Shown in pieces: positions 52,855 through 63,681 of a stretch of DNA of 64,000 nt; within the stretch, counting starts at the first letter, position 1, and the number at the start of each line of letters is the position of its first letter. The notes below the pieces were generated by a model. That model was given only the letters and a program-made list of their open reading frames with translations. It searched no databases and had not been told where the DNA came from. A program made the translations under genes and the position numbers. The DNA is taken from contig JACEVL010000098.1 of the NCBI GenBank assembly GCA_020284085.1, positions 1,059,967 to 1,123,966 of the forward strand. The letters are read 5' to 3'. The DNA comes from Aporrectodea caliginosa (taxonomy: Eukaryota; Annelida; Clitellata; Crassiclitellata; Lumbricidae).

Positions 52855-55787
52855 GAGAGACAAGAACCGAGGAGAAACAAAATAGAACGAAAGAAGAAAA
52901 TAGGAGAACAAAAGCAAAGGATAAGGAAAGGAATATTCTAGAACATAAGGAGCCAAAGGAAAAAGAATTAAAGTGTTTTTATGCAAACGCAAGAAGTATA
53001 ATTAATAGGATGAAAAGAATGGAATTGGAATAGTACGTGGAAGAGGAGGGGCCGGACATAATTGGACTAACAGAGACATGGGCCAAGGAGGAGATGGAAG
53101 ACTGTGAACTTGAGATAGACGGCTATGTCATGTTTAGAAGAGACAGGGAAAACCAGAAGATGACGGGGCATGGAGCAGGAGGGGTACTACTTTATGTCAA
53201 AAGCGACATAGCAGCAATAGAAAGACAAGATCTAAGAAACGATAACAGCAAGGAAAGTGTGTGGTGCGAGATACAAAACGGAGGGAAAAAGCTACTAATT
53301 GGCGTTTGCTATAGGCCACCAGTATTGAAGGAGGAAACGGAAAAAGGGCTATACGAAGTAATAGCAAATGCAAGCAAGGAATCAACGGTGATAATGGGTG
53401 ACTTCAACTACCACATAGACTGGGAGGAGTCAGAGGGAGAAAGAACACAAGACAAGAAGTTTTTGGATCTGGTCAACGATGCATTCTTACAGCAACAAGT
53501 GACAGAGATAACGAGAGAGGGCAGCAAATACATTTTGGATCTAGTCCTGACGAACGAAGAAAACATGGTGGAAAACATAACAGTGGGAGAGAACTTTAAC
53601 AAAAGCGATCATAAAATAATTAGGTGGACGATGGCATTAGGCAACCAGATAGATAAGGAAGAAAAGCAAAAAAGATATAAATTCTTTGGGGCGGACTATG
53701 AAGTTGTCAGAAGCAGACTAAAAGAAAAGGAACTGGAAAGCAAAGTCAAAGGATTAGGAGTCAACGAAAGTTGGGAAATGTTAGTGAGGTGCTTGGGTGA
53801 GGTAATGGAAGAAACACTACCAAGAGTGAGAAGCATGGTCAAAAGGAGGCCATGGGTAACAAGAGAGGTACAAAAACAAAGACGAAGGAAACAGAAGGCA
53901 TGGAGGAAGTATAACAGGTTAAGGGAGGGCAGGGATCCAGAGGATCAAAACATGAAGAGCCAAATAGAGGAATTAAAAGAAAAATATGTCAAGAAAAGGA
54001 ATGAATCGAACATAACCAACAAAAAAGCGGTGCAGGAGTATGAGAGGAAGCTAGCGGCCAACGTGAAAAATGACAGTAAATCCTTCTACAAGTATGTGAG
54101 AAGTAGGCAGAAGAAGAGGGATAAAGTTGGACCAATTACAGATGGAAAGGGAAGTTTGATCACAGAAGACGAACAGACGGCAGAGGAACTAAACGAATAC
54201 TTTTGCTCGGTTTTCAACAAGGAAGACGAAGTAAACATCCCAGAAGCGATGAAGATGTTTGATGGAGATGAAGAACAAAGATTGAAAACCGTAACATTTA
54301 CAAAAGAGAAAGTGACAGCGGAACTGAAAAAACTCAAAACTGATAAGAGCCCAGGTACGGATGCAATGCATCCCAAGTTTCTAAAAGAAGTAAGTGAAGA
54401 ATTGGGAGGAATATTGGCGCATATTATGGAACAGTCAATGGTAACAGGAGTGATCCCACAGGACTGGAGGGATGCGCTAATAGTACCGATCTTCAAGAAG
54501 GGAAGCAGAAATGAAGCAAAAAACTACAGGCCAGTCAGCCTTACAAGCATAGTGTGTAAAGTAATGGAGAGAATCATCAAAGATGGAATGATTGAACACT
54601 ATGAGAAATATAATGTGATCCTCAATAGCCAACATGGATTCACGAAAGGACGCTCGTGCCTAACAAACCTGCTAGATTTTTTCGAAGAGATGTATAAGAA
54701 AATGGATGAAGGAAAAGCGGTAGACATAGTATACCTGGACTTCGCGAAGGCATTCGACAAGGTCCCACATAAAAGGCTAGGAAAGAAACTGGAAGCGAGT
54801 GGAATCGGAGGAAATTTGTTGAAATGGTTAAAACAATGGTTGAGCGATAGAAGGCAGAAAGTTGGAATAAGAGGGAAGTATTCAAAATGGTCGAGGGTAG
54901 GGAGTGGGGTGCCGCAAGGATCTGTTTTGGGGCCGTTGCTTTTTGTGGTTTTTATAAACGACATTGACAGTGGAATAGTGTCGAAGATATCAAAGTTCGC
55001 TGATGATACGAAAATGGGCAGAGGGGTGGACACGAAAGAAGAAGCCGACGTACTGAGGAAAGACATCGAAGGACTGCACAGATGGGCCGAGGAATGGCAG
55101 ATGATGTTCAACACAGAAAAATGCTCAGTTATGCACATGGGAAAAACAAATAAAAAATTCCAATACGAAATGGGAGGAACAATACTGAGAGAAACAGAAG
55201 AGGAGAGGGACCTAGGAGTAATCGTAAACAACAGCACGAAACCATCAAGGCAATGTGCAGAGGCTGCAAAGAAAGCGAACAAAGTATTGGGAATGATTAA
55301 GAGGACAATAGTCAGCAGGGAAAAGGAAATAATGCTCGAATTGTACAAATCACTGGTTAGGCCTAATTTGGAGTACTGTGTGCAAGTGTGGTGTCCTTAC
55401 CTGAGACAGGATGTAGAAAAACTAGAGAAAATACAAAGGAGAGCAACGAAGATGATAAAGGGATTCGGCAACCTGGCATATGAAGAAAGACTGAGGAGAT
55501 GCAAGCTGACAACATTAGAGAAAAGGAGAGATAGAGGAGACTTAATAGAGACATTCAAGATAGTGACAGGAAGAGACAAGATACCAGCACAGAGGCTATT
55601 TAAATTCTCAGTTGATAAGAGAACTCGAGGACACAGATACAAGATCAATAAGGAAACAGCTGGGACAATAATGCAAAGATTCTTCAGTACAAGAGTAGTT
55701 AACAGTTGGAACAAGTTGGACGATGAAATTGTTGCTGCGGACTCGGTGATGGAATTCAAGAAGAGGCTCACTAAGATTGGATATTAG
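52851..55787 (+). CDS. CR1-like LINE ORF2: AP endonuclease-reverse transcriptase, one in-frame TAG
   Basis: The frame spans 978 codons with a single TAG at codon 61 (53031-53033); the longest open part starts at 53037. The endonuclease domain has N46 in YANARSI, E75 in GLTETW, GVCYRPP, D184 in MGDFNYHID and D253-H254 in KSDHKI. The RT domain (about 490-760) has YRPVSLTSIVCKVMERI, NSQHGFTKGRSCLTNLLDF, D630 in VYLDFAKAFDKVPHK, GVPQGSVLGPLLF, and FADD at 716-719 (D718, D719). The tail shows RDLGVIV, LVRPNLEYCVQVWCPY, RRATKMIKGF and FSTRVVNSWNKLDDEIV, as in CR1. All catalytic residues are kept. The TAG lies between the first two endonuclease motifs, so this copy can make a full ORF2p only with readthrough. 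Confidence 0.93.
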
Positions 55788-55861
55788 GTCAAGATGCATT
55801 GGATAAGACTTGAGAGAGTGGCTCTGACACAGATGCAAGTCTTCTGAGCCACTATAAACCA

Positions 55862-55882
55862 TGTTATGTTATGTTATGTTTT
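55862..55882 (+). repeat. CR1-like LINE 3' terminal pentamers
   Basis: ATGTT repeated four times, directly before host sequence TTTAAACAAAGGCATTTA. Confidence 0.88.
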
Positions 55883-55883
55883 T

Positions 55884-56285
55884 AAACAAAGGCATTTAAC
55901 ATCATGCATACTGTGTAATGGGGGGAAGGGGTCCTCATAGTCAGGAGTGCTCCCCAAACTCCAATAAACGAAAAGAAGACAAATTTTTCCAGCGCAACAA
56001 GATGAATTGTTGAAAGAGGAGAGAGAAAACAACTGTTTAGGGCTTTCAACCACCATCCACAGAAAAATATCAACCCAAGACACCCGCTTGGGTTACACTA
56101 TACATGTAGACACCTTTATGCCGAGCCAGATTTAACATTAGGTGACATATTATGTATAAATACATCAACGACAGAAGATGTAATTCTGCATGTATGAATT
56201 CTTTTTCACTGCACTGTATATGCTTTTAATTGTTGTCAACGGCATTTGATGTCATACGACGACGTCAAACCTTGGAATAATAACA
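55884..56285 (+). repeat. N module
   Basis: Same order as 36430-36795: GCATACTGTGTAATGGGG, AGGGCTTTCAACCACCATCC, AGCCAGATTTAACATTAGG, CATCAACGACAGAAGATG and box 2 GTCAACGGCATTTGATGTC. Confidence 0.72.
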
Positions 56286-56340
56286 ATAAGTAAGTAAGTA
56301 AGTAAGAATATTCTTTATTTGACTACCAGCAAACAATAAA
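56286..56340 (-). mobile_element. LINE 3' end with GTAA/TTAC tail
   Basis: AATAAGTAAGTAAGTAAGTA, AATATTCTTTATTTGAC and CAGCAAAC match 18925-18980 (same strand). Confidence 0.7.
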
Positions 56341-56379
56341 ATGAAATAGATTAAGGAAATGACATTGGTTAGGTAATGT

Positions 56380-56727
56380 CAAAACTAACGGTTCTGGTTG
56401 GCCGTAATATAATAAATTATATCCAAACAAATGAATACAGACGAATAATATAATAATTGACCGAAAAACGATAATACGAGAAACATTGTTCTGCGCTTTG
56501 ACACCTTTAAATGGCATGATTATATCGCTATATATAAAGATCATTGACTCGTCCGATCGGTCACATCAGTCATGTGGTGATAACAAAGAAGCATTTAGAA
56601 TAACGAAACCAAACCTATTGCAAAAGTCTGAAAATCAGAGGAAAAGACTAATTTTTATTTTACCTATCAAGCACTATCGACTGAATAGTATCAATCTCGG
56701 CAACTTGGCGTTTCGATGTTGAATCTG
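56380..56727 (+). repeat. P and Q modules, cut by a LINE
   Basis: P with AATTGACCGAAAAACGATA, box 1 at 56498 and TCGCTATATATAAAG. Q with ACTGAATAGTATCAATCTCG and GGCGTTTCGATGTTGAA, where the LINE begins. Confidence 0.65.
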
Positions 56728-57405
56728 TGGGGTCAAATGAATGTCTCGCTTCTTCAAGAATTCCCATATTGACCGAATCTGTATTAAGGTTGGCCAATCG
56801 CTCTATGGGAGTCTATGCGGTACGCATCCTTATTGCCCATGGTCTCTCGGGGATGCGCCTTTTTGATGTAGTTCGGGCAACCTCGCTGGCACGCCTCCTG
56901 TATGCTTCCCCTGCATGGTACTACGGCTTTGCCAATGCTGGCCAGCGCGCGTAGATTAATAATACGGAAAATGGAAAGGCCAAAGTTTCTGCCTTCGACC
57001 AGAAGATGTTCGAAGACCTCTGTGGCCGTGCTGACACTTCTCTTTTCTCACCCGTGCTTCACAACCACAGCCATGTTCTAGATTGTCTACTGCCTCCTAT
57101 AAAGAATGTTACCTACTCTCTCCGTCCTCGTTCGCATAGCCGTGAGATCCCACATGCTGACGCATTAACCCGATGTGGCTTTATTACATGCATGTAATTT
57201 AATTGATTTTATTGCTGATCTTTCTTCTTACTGTAACTTTACTCTCACAGATCCATAGATGTCTGTTTTATTGTATTTTATGATTATTTTGTGACTTTTG
57301 TGATTCGTGATTTTTGTGATTTTGTGATTTAATACTCTATCCGTTGCTACCGCAGTGCGTTTGCAGGCGGTTCAATAAAGAACGTACTTATTTACTTACT
57401 TACCC
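56728..57405 (+). mobile_element. 5'-truncated LINE 3' end with TTAC tail
   Basis: Contains the RT C-terminus (to 57197), a 3' UTR of about 200 bp with ATTTTGTGATT-type repeats, then GCAGTGCGTTTGCAGGCGG, TTCAATAAAGAACGTA and a CTTA tail. The 3' 40 bp resembles the SINE-A 3' end (GCAGTGCGTTTGTCAGGCGC-TTAATAAAGAAA). Confidence 0.82.
56731..57197 (+). pseudogene. Non-LTR RT C-terminal region, one in-frame stop
   Basis: The frame reads SVLRLANRSMGVYAVRILIA, then LSGMRLFDVVRATSLARLLY, ASPAWYYGFANAGQRA, a TAG stop (56952-56954), and continues in the same frame with KMFEDLCGRADTSLFSPVLH, HVLDCLLPPIK and YSLRPRSHSREIPHADALT. The ARLLYASPAWWGF and YSLRPR-H motifs mark the region after the RT domain of a jockey/CR1-related LINE family. 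RT and EN are absent. One stop in an otherwise coherent frame indicates a fairly recent loss. Confidence 0.8.
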
Positions 57406-57469
57406 TGATCCTCTTAACCATCCGCTATTACATTGATTTTCATCATAGGTGAAACTTGTCTTGGCAGCT

Positions 57470-58180
57470 CCTCTGCCTCCTTCTTTGGCTGTCTGTCTAC
57501 TTGTCTGTCTGTCTCTTTTGTCGCTGACAACCAGACTTGCTTCTTCACTTGGTATCTTACCCATCCGTTACGATGCAGCGCTCGTGAATAAGCTGTTGCC
57601 CATTGCTTACTTTTAATCGTAATCTGAAACTGATCTGATCACAGAGCTGCCTAGTGTATGTCGCTGCGGCAGTATTCCGTTGACAGGGAGCCAGTGGAGC
57701 GTCTCTCATTGAATCAATGAGTTGCTGATTTTTCACATAATCCGATACTTTGAGAGAATATTGCAGATTGGAGAAGCAGCTGAGAAGAGACTGCAGTTGG
57801 TGGATTCTGAACTTCGTGAATTGCAATTGCAAATGTCAATTGATATAGCGCCTCTTCTGGAAAACGCTTCAGTGGTGCTCTCGAACCGACTTTGCCCTTT
57901 ATCTTCGCACAAGTATACATGCGACTTACTATTTGAAATGAAGGAGATGTCGACTTTAACCATAAAATACCATGAAAAATATTCGGTACTTTATAAAATT
58001 TTTACGACGAGCTGCATTGGATCCTCAGTCACTTTTAATACACTCTCGTCTTTAATGTTTTAAACACCTTTAAAACGTCTCTTTCTCGCGTTATATGAAC
58101 GCTGTTTCGCACAATAGGCATATATTAAGTTCATCTGTTCTCACGTCTAAACGGTGAGAACTGTAAGCAAATTTTATCAA
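57470..58180 (+). repeat. S-R duplicated block, copy 2
   Basis: Counterpart of 47985-48670, with CTGTCTGTCTGTCTCTTTTG, GACAACCAGACTTGCTTCTT, GATGCAGCGCTCGTGAATAA, GCGGCAGTATTCCGTTGACA, TATAGCGCCTCTTCTGGAAA, box 1 at 58065 and CGCGTTATATGAACGC. Confidence 0.8.
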
Positions 58181-58184
58181 CGTT

Positions 58185-58595
58185 AAAGATCTGTAATAAG
58201 CCAAAAAATAATTTCTGTCGGCGGCGACGGTCTATGTTGTCATAAGCTGCCGTTAAACTCTGGATCTAATCAACGGCCTTTGATGCCATAAGGAAACATG
58301 AAATTGTTGATATGCATACATTTTGTGTTATAAATGGAATTAAAATGTTCTGCTGATTAATTTGTATAATTTTCAAAATAAAGTGCATCAGCTGCAGAAA
58401 TGTATAAATGAAGCCATCCGGTCAGGTCATGGATATTTCAAATAGGCATTATTTTCATGTATATTCTACTAATACGTGAAATCGAGCTTAATAAATGTTG
58501 GCTGCTTGCACAGTTTAAGTTAATTAAAACAACAACTATGTTTGCTGTCAGTGTATTTTAATGAATAGTTTGATTATGCAACTGCTAATGTGTCG
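58185..58595 (+). repeat. W, R3 and T-start modules, copy 2
   Basis: TTTCTGTCGGCGGCGACGG, GCCGTTAAACTCTGGATC, TGATTAATTTGTATAATTTT, AAGTGCATCAGCTGCAGAAA, GGCTGCTTGCACAGTTTAAG, then the beginning of T (GCAACTGCTAATGTG). Confidence 0.7.
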
Positions 58596-58598
58596 CGC

Positions 58599-58790
<192 letters not shown>

Positions 58791-58879
58791 CCACTACATT
58801 AATGACCCAAATTAGACACCTTCAATACACTATATAAATAGCCCCAATTAGACACATCCAAATCGGTTGTATTTGATTT

Positions 58880-59062
58880 AACTCCGCCGCTGTTCGCTTT
58901 CTGACAGTGCCAATCCCAAGCCTGGATAAAGGAGGAGGTCGACGCTAATGGTCTTTGTTACCACACAGTGGTTGTTAAACAGTAGACAAACAAGCAAGGT
59001 TGTATTGAAACTCCGCCGCTGTTCGCTTTCTGACAGTACCAGTCCCAAGCCTGCATAATCAT
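58880..59062 (+). repeat. Two CCAGTCCCAAGCCTGG repeats
   Basis: First copy 58885-58985 with CGCTGTTCGCTTTCTGACAG, GGAGGAGGTCGACGC and TTGTTAAACAG. Second copy from 59010, broken after CCCAAGCCTGCATAATCATT by SINE-A and resumed at 59301. Confidence 0.8.
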
Positions 59063-59063
59063 T

Positions 59064-59300
59064 GGGGGGTCCGGTGGCGCGTTGGATAACATCTGGCGAA
59101 GAGAGCGAGAGGTACCGAGTTCGAGCCCCGTAGGGCGGATTTGCTTTGTAGGCTGCTATTAGCGCCGTGTATTACAGGCTGTCTGTTCTGTTAGTAGTTA
59201 ACTAGTTAAGATTGTTTCAATTGCATAACATGTAAATGTACAGCGCAGTGCGTTTGTCAGGCGCTTGATTAAAGAAAATATTATTATTATATTATTATTA
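59064..59300 (+). mobile_element. SINE-A copy inserted in the CCAGTCCCAAGCCTGG repeat
   Basis: GGGGGGTCCGGTGGCGCGTT, GGTACCGAGTTCGAGCCCCG, GCTGCTATTAGCGCCGTG, GCAGTGCGTTTGTCAGGCGC, then ATT tail. The host repeat continues at 59301 with AAGGAGGAGGGCGACGC. Confidence 0.92.
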
Positions 59301-59515
59301 AAGGAGGAGGGCGACGCTAATGGTCTTTGTTACCACACAGTGGACGTTAAACAGTAAACAAGCAAGGTTGTATTTGAAGACGTATTTTTATGAGTTGCAT
59401 CTGAAACTGCGTCACTACTCTACCTGTGGTAGTGCCAGTCCCAAACCGGGAGGAGGAGGAAGGCGACGCCAATCATTATTGCTCTGACACGGCGTCGTTA
59501 AACATAAACTAACAA
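59301..59515 (+). repeat. CCAGTCCCAAGCCTGG repeats (remainder and another copy)
   Basis: 59301-59360 completes the split copy (TACCACACAGTGGACGTTAA). 59425-59510 is another copy with GTGCCAGTCCCAAACCGGG and GGCGTCGTTAAACATAAAC. Confidence 0.75.
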
Positions 59516-59544
59516 AACAACCGATAGCCGGATCGTTGCATCGA

Positions 59545-59645
59545 TAGCCGTGAGATGTCGCTAAACACTGTGATATTACGTACGACATTCTGCTCTGCAT
59601 TGACACCTTTAAATCGCTAATTCATGACGCTATATATAATTTCAT
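59545..59645 (+). repeat. P module
   Basis: TAGCCGTGAGATGTCGCTAA, ACACTGTGATATTACGTACG, CTGCTCTGCATTGACACC and GACGCTATATATAATT. Confidence 0.68.
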
Positions 59646-59687
59646 CTAGTTAATTTACAGGATCTCAATTCCTCCATTGGGAAAAGT

Positions 59688-59990
59688 TTGTAGCACCCCT
59701 TCAAGAGGCACTCAGTCCAAGCACTGATAAAAATGCAAAGGTTTAAACAGATTTTAGAATGAATGTAGGTACATCGTTCCGAGTATTAAGCGAAACTGAA
59801 GTGGGAGCCCATTCCAAGTGGAGGGCCCCATCACCGAAAAGGCCCTGTTCTGTCCAATGGAGGAGCGGGCTCGCGGGACCCAGAGCTCTCCCTAACTGAA
59901 GAGCGAAGACTTCTGCGGGCCACTAAGTCAGTCACAGGACGAGAGCTCGCTTAGGTAAGATGGGACACAACCGACAAGGGCTATAAGAAA
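59688..59990 (-). mobile_element. LINE 3' region relic
   Basis: AGCACCCCTTCAAGAGGCAC (decayed stem-loop) then AGCCCATTCCAAGTGGAGGG, CCATCACCGAAAAGGCCCTG and GAAGAGCGAAGACTTCTGCG. The layout of stem-loop plus CATTCCA-GTGGA-GG matches 36250-36410 and 19335-19500. Confidence 0.5.
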
Positions 59991-60034
59991 TGCTCTGAGA
60001 AACAGGAAGCCACCCGATCGCGAGCCTGAACCTA

Positions 60035-60690
60035 ACTCTTCTGCTCCTTTGCTCATCAAACTGAACGCAGCAAACCCTTTCTAATAAAGCAAGAAAGTTT
60101 AAAACAAGATTACTTTTCCAAATTAATGCGATACCAGAATTTACAATAAAATACCACGAAGAATTTTTGGAATATTTTAAACACCTTTAAAACGCATTTG
60201 CTCGACGTTATATGTATGAAGTTTCGTCAAATCGCGTATTATGATCCTGTAGACAACTCATAAATCTCTTTTTAAAAACTAATGTATTCCGAGCAATTTA
60301 GAAATTGGTCTTGGCGAGTTTTCGATTGCAACTAGACCAAGGCTTCATGCTAAAGACTTGCACAAAATGTATTGACTGAGAAAATGCTACAATGTGCTAA
60401 TTGTTGCAAATGCAATGTAATGGTCTGTTGATCGTTGGCGTCACCGTGATTAGGTTGAAAGAAATTTGTGGGAACGCATATAGTTCATTCGTACGACGTG
60501 TGGATAATGTTTATATTCATGTTTATGGAATACTATTAAACCGATCTGTGTGAATAATTACACGAAGATTATCTGTATGGATTAAAACGTTTAAGGGTTA
60601 TATATACGGGATCATAGAATTAGTCCTATCAAAGTAGCTTGATCATCATCAAACAAATATAAAAAACAGCGTTTGATCGTATCGTATCGT
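60035..60690 (+). repeat. R' then Y modules
   Basis: R' with TTGCTCATCAAACTGAACGC and box 1 at 60179. Y with CGATTGCAACTAGACCAAGG and GAATAATTACACGAAGATTA, parallel to 29985-30690. Confidence 0.62.
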
Positions 60691-60725
60691 ATCGTATCTA
60701 AAAATTTATAGAGCGCCTCTCGCAT
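60680..60725 (-). mobile_element. LINE/SINE 3' end fragment
   Basis: CGTAT pentamers (60676-60698) followed by AATTTATAGAGCGCCTCTCG, a minimal inverted 3' end. Confidence 0.5.
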
Positions 60726-60941
60726 CATAGACTATTGATATAATATGGGGGTCATTAAACAACCGTTATGAAACACACAAATATAAATTATAATTATTAT
60801 ATTTCCTGCTGCTCCGCGTCGTTGAAAATCAAATACCACCAGATGGTGCTAAACAGTGCGATACTACGAATAATTTATTATTATATTCTGGACTGCTTCG
60901 ACACCTTTAAATTGTAAACTATTTTTAAAAAGACAGTGGTT

Positions 60942-61171
60942 TAATAATAATAATATCTAATAATATCTTTTCTTTAATAAGCGCCTGACAAACGCACTGC
61001 GCTGTACATTTACAGGTTATGCAATTTAAATCTTAACTACTAACAGAACAGACAGCCTGCAATACAACGGCGCTAATAGCAGCCTACAAAGCATATCCGC
61101 CCAACGGGGGCTCGAACTCGGTACCTCTCGGTCTCTGTGCCAGATGTTATCCAATGCGCCACGGCCCCCCC
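60942..61171 (-). mobile_element. SINE-A copy
   Basis: Tail side TTAATAATAATAATATC, TTTAATAAGCGCCTGACAAA, CGCACTGCGCTGTACATTTA, CAGACAGCCTGCAATACAAC, GGGGGCTCGAACTCGGTACC and CCAATGCGCCACGGCCCCCC. Confidence 0.9.
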
Positions 61172-61310
61172 CTCTTAGCCTGCATTGTCCTAGCCTTAAT
61201 CTGTTAATTAATCCTTCTTTGCCTCGTTTATACATAAAAAATCCATTTTATTTCTTGTCGTATAGGCTATAGGTTTTCAAAGTGCAATATTGATGTCTAG
61301 CTATCATAAT

Positions 61311-61740
61311 TATTCTCTACGACAAACATTTAATAACATGTAAAAAGTGTAAGGGTCGGTCATCTTAGTTATTAGTGCGCCCCAAATTACAATTAACAAA
61401 CAGAAGAAAAATATATAAATTGACCAGAAGATGTCGCTAAAAACTGCGATAATACGAAAACCATTATGCTCTGCTTCGACACCTTTAAATGGCGTTAATA
61501 TGATGCTATATATAGATATCTTTACAGACTCCTGTCCAATAGTGTCTAGTGTATGGCTTGCGTGTAAATAAACGGTATCAATGAAAAATGAAAAGGACAA
61601 ATAAAATAAATCAACTAAAAAAAGCTGCGAAATATAAAAGTTTGTTTCACCTATCAAACACCATCGACTGAATAGTGTAAACCTCGGCCCCTTGGGTTTC
61701 CATGTAGAACTAAGCAAAAGATCCCGACACTCTCTGTCTC
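61311..61740 (+). repeat. N fragment, P module and Q fragment
   Basis: N at 61311-61400 (ACGACAAACATTTAATAACA). P at 61385-61520 (AAATTGACCAGAAGATGTCG, box 1 at 61479, TGATGCTATATATAG). Q at 61590-61735 (ATCAAACACCATCGACTGAA). Confidence 0.62.
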
Positions 61741-61971
61741 TGCCTCCTTCTCTGTCTGCTTCTGTATCTCCCTCCCTCCCTGCCTGCCCATCACTGTGTC
61801 TGTCCCTGTATCTGTCTCTGTCTCTCTGGTGCCCCTAATAAAAGGACATCGTTCTTCAGTTGGCATCTATCGACAACCCCTCTAACACGACGCAGCGCTC
61901 GTGAATAAACTGATGCCCATCGCTTAACTTTTAAGCAGCGCTTTATATTTGAGGATTACGATTTAATTCTG
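61735..61971 (+). repeat. S module start, cut by a hAT element
   Basis: CT-rich tract, GACGCAGCGCTCGTGAATAA and GCTTAACTTTTAAGCAGC up to CTGACCCAAAC. It resumes at 63690 with CACGGTGACCC and GTCGTTGCCGTAGTCTTC. Confidence 0.65.
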
Positions 61972-61979
61972 ACCCAAAC

Positions 61980-63681
61980 TAGAGCCCTGCGCCGACCGCG
62001 CCGCGCCGCCGCCGCCGACATTTCTTGGCGCCGCCGCCGCCGATTTTTGTGGATCGGCGCGCCGGCGCCGCCCGCCGACAATTCCTCGGCGCGCCGCCGA
62101 TGACACGCAATTTTTTTTAAATTGTTTTGCTGCATTTTTCATGTTTTGCATGATTTCACGCTAAATTGTTGCTTTAGAGGGTTAAGTTAACCCCTCAGTG
62201 TAGCTTTAAGTGAATGGTCGTACATGCAAAGAATACTTTATAATAATCTATACAATATCGGCAGTATTAAGTCATAGGTCTGTTGCGAACTGCCCTCGCA
62301 CCCCTCCTGGTTGTATGCCGGAGCCCCTCACGACCAGACCCGGCTGTCATGGTACGCTGCTATATCGGGCCACGAGCTCGGCATGGGCGGGGTTTGGTTC
62401 TTTTCTTAACCCAAATAATGTGTTTTCCCAAGTATTGCTGTTCTATCTATCTTACGGTATGTAAGTAGGGAGGGGCCGGAGGGGTAGACAGACAGCATCA
62501 ACATTCCACGGAAGATTGACATGACCCTCAATTGACCCTCATGAAATAAATAACATTAACTTTACTTGTGATAAATTGGATATAATTATAAATAGTACCG
62601 CGATGGCCGAAGCTACTATTTAAGCAAACTCGCGGAAAAGCCGTTATTGAGGGAAAACAGATGGCGCCAGCAGAGGCGAAAATCTGTACATAACTTTGGA
62701 GGATAGATTTTTTCGGGAGCCGGATTTTTGCACATTTTGGGGGACACACAGGCCTCAGTCAAAACTTGGGGGAATGTCCCCTCTGACCCCCCCCCCCACG
62801 TGATTTACGTCACTGGGCACCAGGACTCCTTAATCTATAAGTAGCCTACTTTATAAAATATATCTCACTCTTCCTGTTACGTTGACTAAAGTTTTAGCAA
62901 ATTGAAAATAATTAAAACTAATTACTTGTGATACACCATGGAAGGGGTTTACCGTAAAATGGTAACACTTTGGCATGAAGAGTAGAAGATCAGCATGGAC
63001 GCGGGATTGATTCCCGCTACCTTCCCAAAGGTCGACTCAGCCTTTCATTCGCCATATGGCGTTCATTAAATGAGCAATAGGACGTGATGGGTGCCGTGCA
63101 TGGCTGGCAAACAGTTAAATTCGATTAATTTACTAACATGTGATCATCTGTTCATACTTTCAATTGTAATCATACTGCGGTGTGTCAGTTTGAAATAATA
63201 AAAGAAGATTATTATATTTATAATAATTGTGTCCTATTATCAGCAATTCGTTTACTAAAGGGCGCATGGCGTTCTTGGCAATTGAACGTAGGCCCTATTT
63301 TCGAGTTCTTACATTAATTTCAATAAAAGTCCGGTTTGCTAGTATTGTGTGTAGTCAAACTAAAGCACGACTCAAACTACATCATAACTACGAGTGACAG
63401 CTGATTCCAATATATCAGCACTGAAATAATAGAGCAATTTGTTCAGATGACAGCTTAAAATGCTACAATATTATTACATTGTGGAAATTCAAAATATTTC
63501 AAAAGTTCGGACGCTCATTTGACCCCCTCATAAACTTCTGGATCCGTCACTGGAGCCGACCACGCCGCGCCGCGCCGCCGCCGCCGCCGACTTTTGTTGG
63601 TCGGCGGCGCGCCGCCGCCGCTCGACCAAAAATGACCATCGCGCGCCGCCGCCGACTCTATGAAGTCGGCGCAGAGCTCTA
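61980..63681. mobile_element. hAT-type transposon with GC-rich subterminal repeats (1702 bp)
   Basis: Ends TAGAGCCCTGCGCCGAC and the complement of GTCGGCGCAGAGCTCTA match at 16 of 17 bases. A perfect 8-bp duplication ACCCAAAC flanks it (61972-61979, 63682-63689), which fits hAT. Both ends carry dense GGCGCGCCGCCG-type motifs (61985-62103 and 63557-63665), probably multiple transposase binding sites by analogy with other hATs. The interior (62150-63540) has no transposase-like frame, so the copy is non-autonomous. A possible SINE-D lies inside. Confidence 0.9.
62938..63125 (+). mobile_element. Possible SINE-D copy
   Basis: TGGCATGAAGAGTAGAAGAT, GGGATTGATTCCCGCTACC, CCCAAAGGTCGACTCAGCC, AGGACGTGATGGGTGCCGTG and CATGGCTGGCAAACAGTTAA are parallel to the inverted copy at 38300-38478. 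Confidence 0.5.

Larger units (their letters stand above)
51641..55883 (+). mobile_element. Nearly intact CR1-like non-LTR retrotransposon
   Basis: A 4.2-kb element with an A/G-rich sense strand: a 5' UTR of about 340 bp, ORF1 (51982-52854), ORF2 (52851-55787) and a 3' UTR of about 95 bp ending in four tandem ATGTT pentamers (55862-55882). Short tandem repeats at the 3' end, instead of poly(A), are typical of the CR1 group. The left border is set by where host module Z stops matching, so it is good to about 15 bp. No target duplication is evident, as usual for CR1. It is the youngest-looking LINE in the window. Confidence 0.9.
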
